Source of the DNA: Brevibacillus sp. DP1.3A
GTDB lineage: Bacteria; Bacillota; Bacilli; Brevibacillales; Brevibacillaceae
Assembly (NCBI RefSeq): GCF_013284245.2
Contig: NZ_CP085876.1
Span: 1,596,001 to 1,660,000, forward strand
Direction: 5' to 3'
DNA: 64,000 nt
Positions within the stretch are counted from its first letter, which is position 1. Every line of letters starts with the position of its first letter. Below the pieces are notes generated by a model. The model had not been told where the DNA came from and searched no databases. It saw only the letters and a program-made list of their open reading frames with translations. Of the stretch, positions 60,897 to 64,000 are shown one piece after another. The position numbers were made by a program, and so were the translations under genes.

Positions 60897-61892
60897 TCAT
60901 TTGTTGATGGTTAAAACTTGCTTGGAAGCTTCATCGATCTCTTGCAATTCAGACGATGTCAAAGAAAAGCGCATGGCTTTGACATTTTCCTCAGCATGAT
61001 GGACTTTGGACGCGCCTGGAATCGCAAAGACCGTTTCTCCATGAGCGTGAATCAACCAGTTCAAGGCGATTTGTGTAGCGGATGAATCGTATTTGCGTGC
61101 CAGATCCTCCAGGACGGTGATGAGCGGCAGAGACTTTTTTAGCCCGGTGGAACGAAAGGGTGATGTCCATTTTCGGGGTCCTGTAATGGACTGGACCAGG
61201 GCTGGATTTTTATGAAACTTGCCGCTTAGAATCCCTTGCTCAAGCGGAGAATAGGCGATAATCGCAATGCCCAACTCTTTTGCCGTATCCAGTATCCCGT
61301 TTTGTTCGATCCTTCTGTCCAGCAGACTGTATTTCACTTGATTGGAGATGAGACGCAGACCGTGCTCGCGCAATACGCGATCGGCTTCTCGCATACTTTT
61401 GGCGGAAAAGTTACTGACGCCCACGTTCTGAATCTTGCCTTGCTTGACGAGCTTAGCCATTTCATTCATTTCGCTTGCAACAGAAGACAAGGAGTAGGGC
61501 TGGTGGACTTGATGCAAATGGATGGTGCGGTTATCGAGCAGACGAATGCGCTCGTCAATTGTGTTCCCGATGCTTTTTGCGGTGCGCAGGACAGGCCACC
61601 ATTTCGTCGCAATATGGGCGGAATCCGCTAGTGGACCGGTGTCGTTTAAGGCTTTTGCCAGCATCTGTTCTGATTGACCTTTGCCGTATACTTCCGCAGT
61701 ATCAAACCAGTTTATGCCCCCAAGCAAACTCGTCTGCACAATTTTTAAAACATCGTGAGGTCCAATGACAGGCCAAAACTTCCCCACCATTCCGTGTCCA
61801 TTGCTGAACTGCCAGCAGCCGAGGCCTAGAGGAGAAAGCATCAGGTCTGAGCTCCCCAATTTACGCAAGACAGGCGTTTCGATTGCTCCCAA
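60897..61892 (-). CDS. Aldo/keto reductase
   Basis: 331 residues, NADP-dependent oxidoreductase of the AKR barrel. The catalytic tyrosine is in NWFDTAEVYGKGQSEQM, the lysine in HIATKWWPVL, and a later SNQVKYSLLDRR segment contacts the substrate. Substrate unknown. The start is TTG 61892, 7 bases from AGGTG. It is downstream of an HxlR regulator on the same strand and may be its target. Confidence 0.9.
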   Translation of the reverse strand: MGAIETPVLRKLGSSDLMLSPLGLGCWQFSNGHGMVGKFWPVIGPHDVLKIVQTSLLGGINWFDTAEVYGKGQSEQMLAKALNDTGPLADSAHIATKWWPVLRTAKSIGNTIDERIRLLDNRTIHLHQVHQPYSLSSVASEMNEMAKLVKQGKIQNVGVSNFSAKSMREADRVLREHGLRLISNQVKYSLLDRRIEQNGILDTAKELGIAIIAYSPLEQGILSGKFHKNPALVQSITGPRKWTSPFRSTGLKKSLPLITVLEDLARKYDSSATQIALNWLIHAHGETVFAIPGASKVHHAEENVKAMRFSLTSSELQEIDEASKQVLTINK

Positions 61893-61916
61893 GCCACTTC
61901 ACCTACTCCCGTTCTA

Positions 61917-62276
61917 TTATCGATTTAAGATACTTTCTTCCAATACAGCATACTTGTCGCCGTATTCCTTAATGATATGCTTTTCGCCCCATAAGCAGAG
62001 TGAATCGAGAATGCTTTTCAAGGTCCAGCCGTACTCGCTGAGCTCATACTCCACTTTTGGCGGAACTTGATTGTAAATAATCCGGTTGATGATGCCATCA
62101 TCTTCAAGCTCTCTAAGTTGCTGGGTTAGCATCTTCTGCGTAATCCCCGGCATTAGTCGTTTCAACTCACTTGTACGTTTTTTTCCGTGAGTCAGGTGAC
62201 ACAAAATAACGCATTTCCATTTACCGCCGATGACCTCAAGTGTAGCTTCCACTGAAATGTTATACTTCTTCTTCAT
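61917..62276 (-). CDS. HxlR family transcriptional regulator
   Basis: 119 residues. A winged helix with VIGGKWKCVILCHLTHGKKRTSELKRLMPGITQKMLTQQLREL matches the HxlR signature. A Cys in WKCVILC could sense electrophiles or redox state as in HypR/YodB; that is inference. ATG 62276 has AGGAGG 9 bases upstream; the longer frame from 62321 spans it. The gene is divergent from one aldo/keto reductase and directly upstream of another. Confidence 0.92.
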   Translation of the reverse strand: MKKKYNISVEATLEVIGGKWKCVILCHLTHGKKRTSELKRLMPGITQKMLTQQLRELEDDGIINRIIYNQVPPKVEYELSEYGWTLKSILDSLCLWGEKHIIKEYGDKYAVLEESILNR

Positions 62277-62295
62277 TGTTGATTTCCTCCTGAAT

Positions 62296-62319
62296 GATAG
62301 GTACTTATTAGTGCCTATC
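62296..62319. promoter_or_regulatory. Inverted repeat, candidate HxlR operator
   Basis: GATAGGTAC, 6 bp, GTGCCTATC (one mismatch) lies just upstream of the HxlR gene's ribosome site, in the gap shared with the divergent reductase. Its position suits autoregulation and control of both sides. Confidence 0.65.
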
Positions 62320-62450
62320 ACACAAAAAAGTGCGTACTTTTACTTTTCGTTAGTCTATCTCATAATAACACTTGTCAAACGACATGAAGCACATTAGGTG
62401 GCTGGAAACAGTCATACTAACATAGAGAACATGGATGGAGGAGACAAGTT

Positions 62451-63293
62451 ATGCCAAAACATTTGCAAGATACGACTACGCTGTACAACGGAGTAAAAAT
62501 GCCTTGGGTGGGTCTGGGTGTTTTTAAAGTAGAGGAAGGCCAGGAGCTCGAGCTAGCTGTAAAAACAGCAATCAAGCACGGCTACCGCAGTATCGACACA
62601 GCCGCTATTTATAACAACGAAGAAGGTGTTGGCCGTGGAATCCGTGCAGGTTTGCAGGAAGCGGGCATCACTCGAGAAGATCTTTTTGTTACCTCGAAAG
62701 TATGGAATGCGGATTTAGGGTATGAGTCCACGTTGGAAGCATATGAGACGAGCCTGAAAAAACTCGGGTTGGAATACCTGGACTTGTACCTCATTCACTG
62801 GCCAGTGGAAGGAAAGTTCAAAGAAGCATGGAGAGCATTGGAGACGCTGTACAAAAAAGGGTTGGTAAAAGCTATCGGGGTAAGCAATTTCCACGTGCAT
62901 CATTTAGAGGAACTGCTTAAAGACGCTGAGATTAAGCCGATGGTGAACCAAGTAGAATTCCATCCGCGCCTGTCCCAAGATGAACTGCGTGCCTACTGCA
63001 AGGAGCAAGGGATTCAATTTGAAGCATGGTCTCCGCTTATGCAAGGACAGCTATTGGACAATTCAGTACTAAAAGGAATTTCGGAAAAATACGGGAAGTC
63101 CATTGCCCAAGTCATTATTCGCTGGGATTTGCAAAATGGCGTTGTGACCATTCCAAAGTCGACCAAGGAGCATCGAATCGTCGAGAATGCATCCGTATTT
63201 GATTTCGAACTGTCGAAAGAAGACATGGAAATGATTCATGCGCTGAACCAAAATCACCGAGTTGGTCCAGACCCGGATAACTTTGATTTTTAA
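62451..63293 (+). CDS. Aldo/keto reductase, YtbE/YvgN type
   Basis: 280 residues. Catalytic tyrosine in SIDTAAIYNNEEG, lysine in VTSKVWNADLG, histidine in YLIHWPV, and the conserved NQVEFHPRL and IPKSTKEHRI segments identify the 2,5-diketogluconate/methylglyoxal reductase type. These reduce reactive aldehydes with NADPH. The ATG follows GGAGGAG. It is divergent from hxlR, a pattern that fits aldehyde-responsive control. Confidence 0.93.
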   Translation: MPKHLQDTTTLYNGVKMPWVGLGVFKVEEGQELELAVKTAIKHGYRSIDTAAIYNNEEGVGRGIRAGLQEAGITREDLFVTSKVWNADLGYESTLEAYETSLKKLGLEYLDLYLIHWPVEGKFKEAWRALETLYKKGLVKAIGVSNFHVHHLEELLKDAEIKPMVNQVEFHPRLSQDELRAYCKEQGIQFEAWSPLMQGQLLDNSVLKGISEKYGKSIAQVIIRWDLQNGVVTIPKSTKEHRIVENASVFDFELSKEDMEMIHALNQNHRVGPDPDNFDF

Positions 63294-63307
63294 TAGCTGA
63301 CGGCATA

Positions 63308-63341
63308 CAAAAAAACTCCTGAAATCATCAGGAGTTTTTTG
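63308..63341. terminator. Bidirectional terminator
   Basis: AAAAAACTCCTGA / TCAGGAGTTTTTT with a short loop between convergent genes. Confidence 0.9.
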
Positions 63342-63363
63342 CGTTGAGGAAAAGGAATAGGAA

Positions 63364-63660
63364 TCAAATGACTTCTGGCAACTGAATGTCGTCCATGGTT
63401 ACCACACATTCAAATTGATTGGGGGAGTCGTGGTGAACATGCTCCTTGAGAATACCCATTTTCACGAAAAAGCGCAGGCTGGTGTAAACGGTTGAGAGTG
63501 TGATGTTTGGCATCTCGTTTTTTAAAGCATGGTAAACGTCTTTGGCTGTATAGTATTTCTGAGTGGTAAGCATAAGAAGGAGTACGGCTCTTCTTTGGAT
63601 GGTTAATCTTTTTCCTAGATGCTTTACTTGTTGTGTGACACTGACAATATGATGATTCAT
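63364..63660 (-). CDS. Fur/PerR-family protein reduced to its DNA-binding domain
   Basis: 98 residues. The winged helix is clear: GKRLTIQRRAVLLLML, TAKDVYHALKNEMPNITLSTVYTSLRFFVKMGILKEH. Full-length Fur proteins have about 140-150 residues; here the protein stops soon after FECVV, so the HxHxxC metal-sensing and dimerisation domain is missing. The frame ends in a real stop followed by a terminator. PerR-like boxes lie just upstream. It may modulate a full-length paralogue by competing at the same sites, or be decayed. GGGGTGG precedes the ATG. Confidence 0.8.
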   Translation of the reverse strand: MNHHIVSVTQQVKHLGKRLTIQRRAVLLLMLTTQKYYTAKDVYHALKNEMPNITLSTVYTSLRFFVKMGILKEHVHHDSPNQFECVVTMDDIQLPEVI

Positions 63661-63682
63661 TACAGGCCACCCCGCTCTTAGA

Positions 63683-63709
63683 TTATAATAATTACTATAT
63701 TATAATTAT
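63683..63709. promoter_or_regulatory. PerR-like box upstream of the Fur-family gene
   Basis: 63683-63697 matches the PerR consensus TTATAATNATTATAA at 13 of the 14 defined bases except around C95/T96, and an overlapping half-site TTATAATTAT ends at 63709. The AT-rich context raises the chance of a random match. Confidence 0.5.
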
Positions 63710-63901
63710 CCTTTTTATTTTGTGTGCAGTCAACTTTTTCTTTCCATATCTTATCCAGCTCATGGCTTGCGTGTGCATGTTTCTGGGGGATGCGTAAATC
63801 TTACATAAGAGGGATAATGAAATAGGGGTTTTCTTTTCGACCAAAACATGGTAGTGTATGTGCGGATTTTGCTTACGTGATAATGTCAGGAGTGGAACCA
63901 T

Positions 63902-64000
63902 GTGGCACGAAAAAGACGAACCGCAATCCAGATGAACAGTCCACAGCGAAAAGTGCTCGAATATGGCATGCTGGTTCTAGGATCGCTAGTATTGGCAACT
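63902..64000 (+). CDS. Start of a membrane protein, possibly YitT family (3' end missing)
   Basis: 33 residues before the window ends. The start is GTG 63902 with AGGAG 9 bases upstream; an ATG two bases earlier, in another frame, ends after 11 codons. After a basic N-terminus (ARKRRTAIQMNSPQRK) the segment LEYGMLVLGSLVLAT begins a hydrophobic helix and resembles the opening of YitT proteins. Too little is visible to be sure. Confidence 0.45.
   Translation, partial: MARKRRTAIQMNSPQRKVLEYGMLVLGSLVLAT

Noticed and set aside
61236..61631. Plus-strand frame opposite the minus-strand aldo/keto reductase
   Set aside because: Only a shadow; the reductase motifs are unambiguous.
1..64000. CRISPR arrays, tRNA or rRNA genes, insertion sequences and prophage
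   Set aside because: None was seen on either strand; the only tandem repeats are inside the 51285 gene and the only long inverted repeat is at 23022-23252, without a transposase.

Overview
The window looks like chromosomal DNA of an endospore-forming Bacillota of the Brevibacillus/Paenibacillus type. This is inferred from the strong AGGAGG ribosome binding sites, frequent GTG/TTG starts, and the genes themselves: SpoIIP-like and GerAB-like spore proteins, YesM/YesN-type two-component genes, CydABCD, the queCDEF cluster with a preQ1-I riboswitch, YezD, YmaF, TagO and several GNAT acetyltransferases. I saw no rRNA, tRNA, CRISPR array, transposase or phage module. Most of the sequence is ordinary housekeeping and accessory metabolism.

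Layout. 1-7001: end of an oligopeptide ABC transporter operon (two ATPases), two small proteins (YezD-like, DUF2325), a peptide-binding lipoprotein, then two cytoplasmic penicillin-binding-fold hydrolases, one class A-like and one class C-like. 7145-12729: an orphan histidine kinase, a DEDDh exonuclease, three GNAT acetyltransferases (one double-domain, one shortened), TagO and a small membrane protein. 12812-22434: a long co-oriented locus with a YesM/YesN sensor pair, a sugar-type ABC importer without its own ATPase, a TIM-barrel protein, a PF12831-type FAD oxidoreductase and a secreted DUF4127 protein. This is the best candidate for an uncharacterised catabolic system. 22508-26257: MgtC, a 231-bp nested palindrome, unexplained non-coding sequence, and a 7TMR-DISM histidine kinase with a LuxR-type regulator.

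26369-39942: M29 aminopeptidase, a YdcZ-type transporter with a YeiL-like regulator, a GarR-like dehydrogenase, an AI-2E family permease, a 970-residue WG-repeat exported protein, small membrane proteins, an acyl-CoA thioesterase, a GNAT-RidA fusion, a SpoIIP-type amidase with four SH3b domains, and a pentapeptide-repeat protein. 40153-47906: an ECF sigma factor with its probable anti-sigma, then cydABCD behind two near-perfect Rex operators and an extended -10 promoter.

47951-54203 is mostly minus strand and rich in small or lineage-restricted proteins: YmaF, signal peptidase I, truncated haemoglobin, a secreted protein made of 36-residue repeats, an HsmA-family membrane protein, and a protein whose real start appears to be ACG. 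54346-56758 is queF/queE/queD/queC under a preQ1-I riboswitch with a transcription terminator. The remainder carries an asparaginase, CutC, a lone GerAB permease, a second class A-like hydrolase, an HxlR regulator flanked by two aldo/keto reductases, a Fur-family protein reduced to its DNA-binding domain with a PerR-like box upstream, and the start of a membrane protein cut by the window edge.

All functions come from reading motifs and recalled family resemblance. No database search was run.
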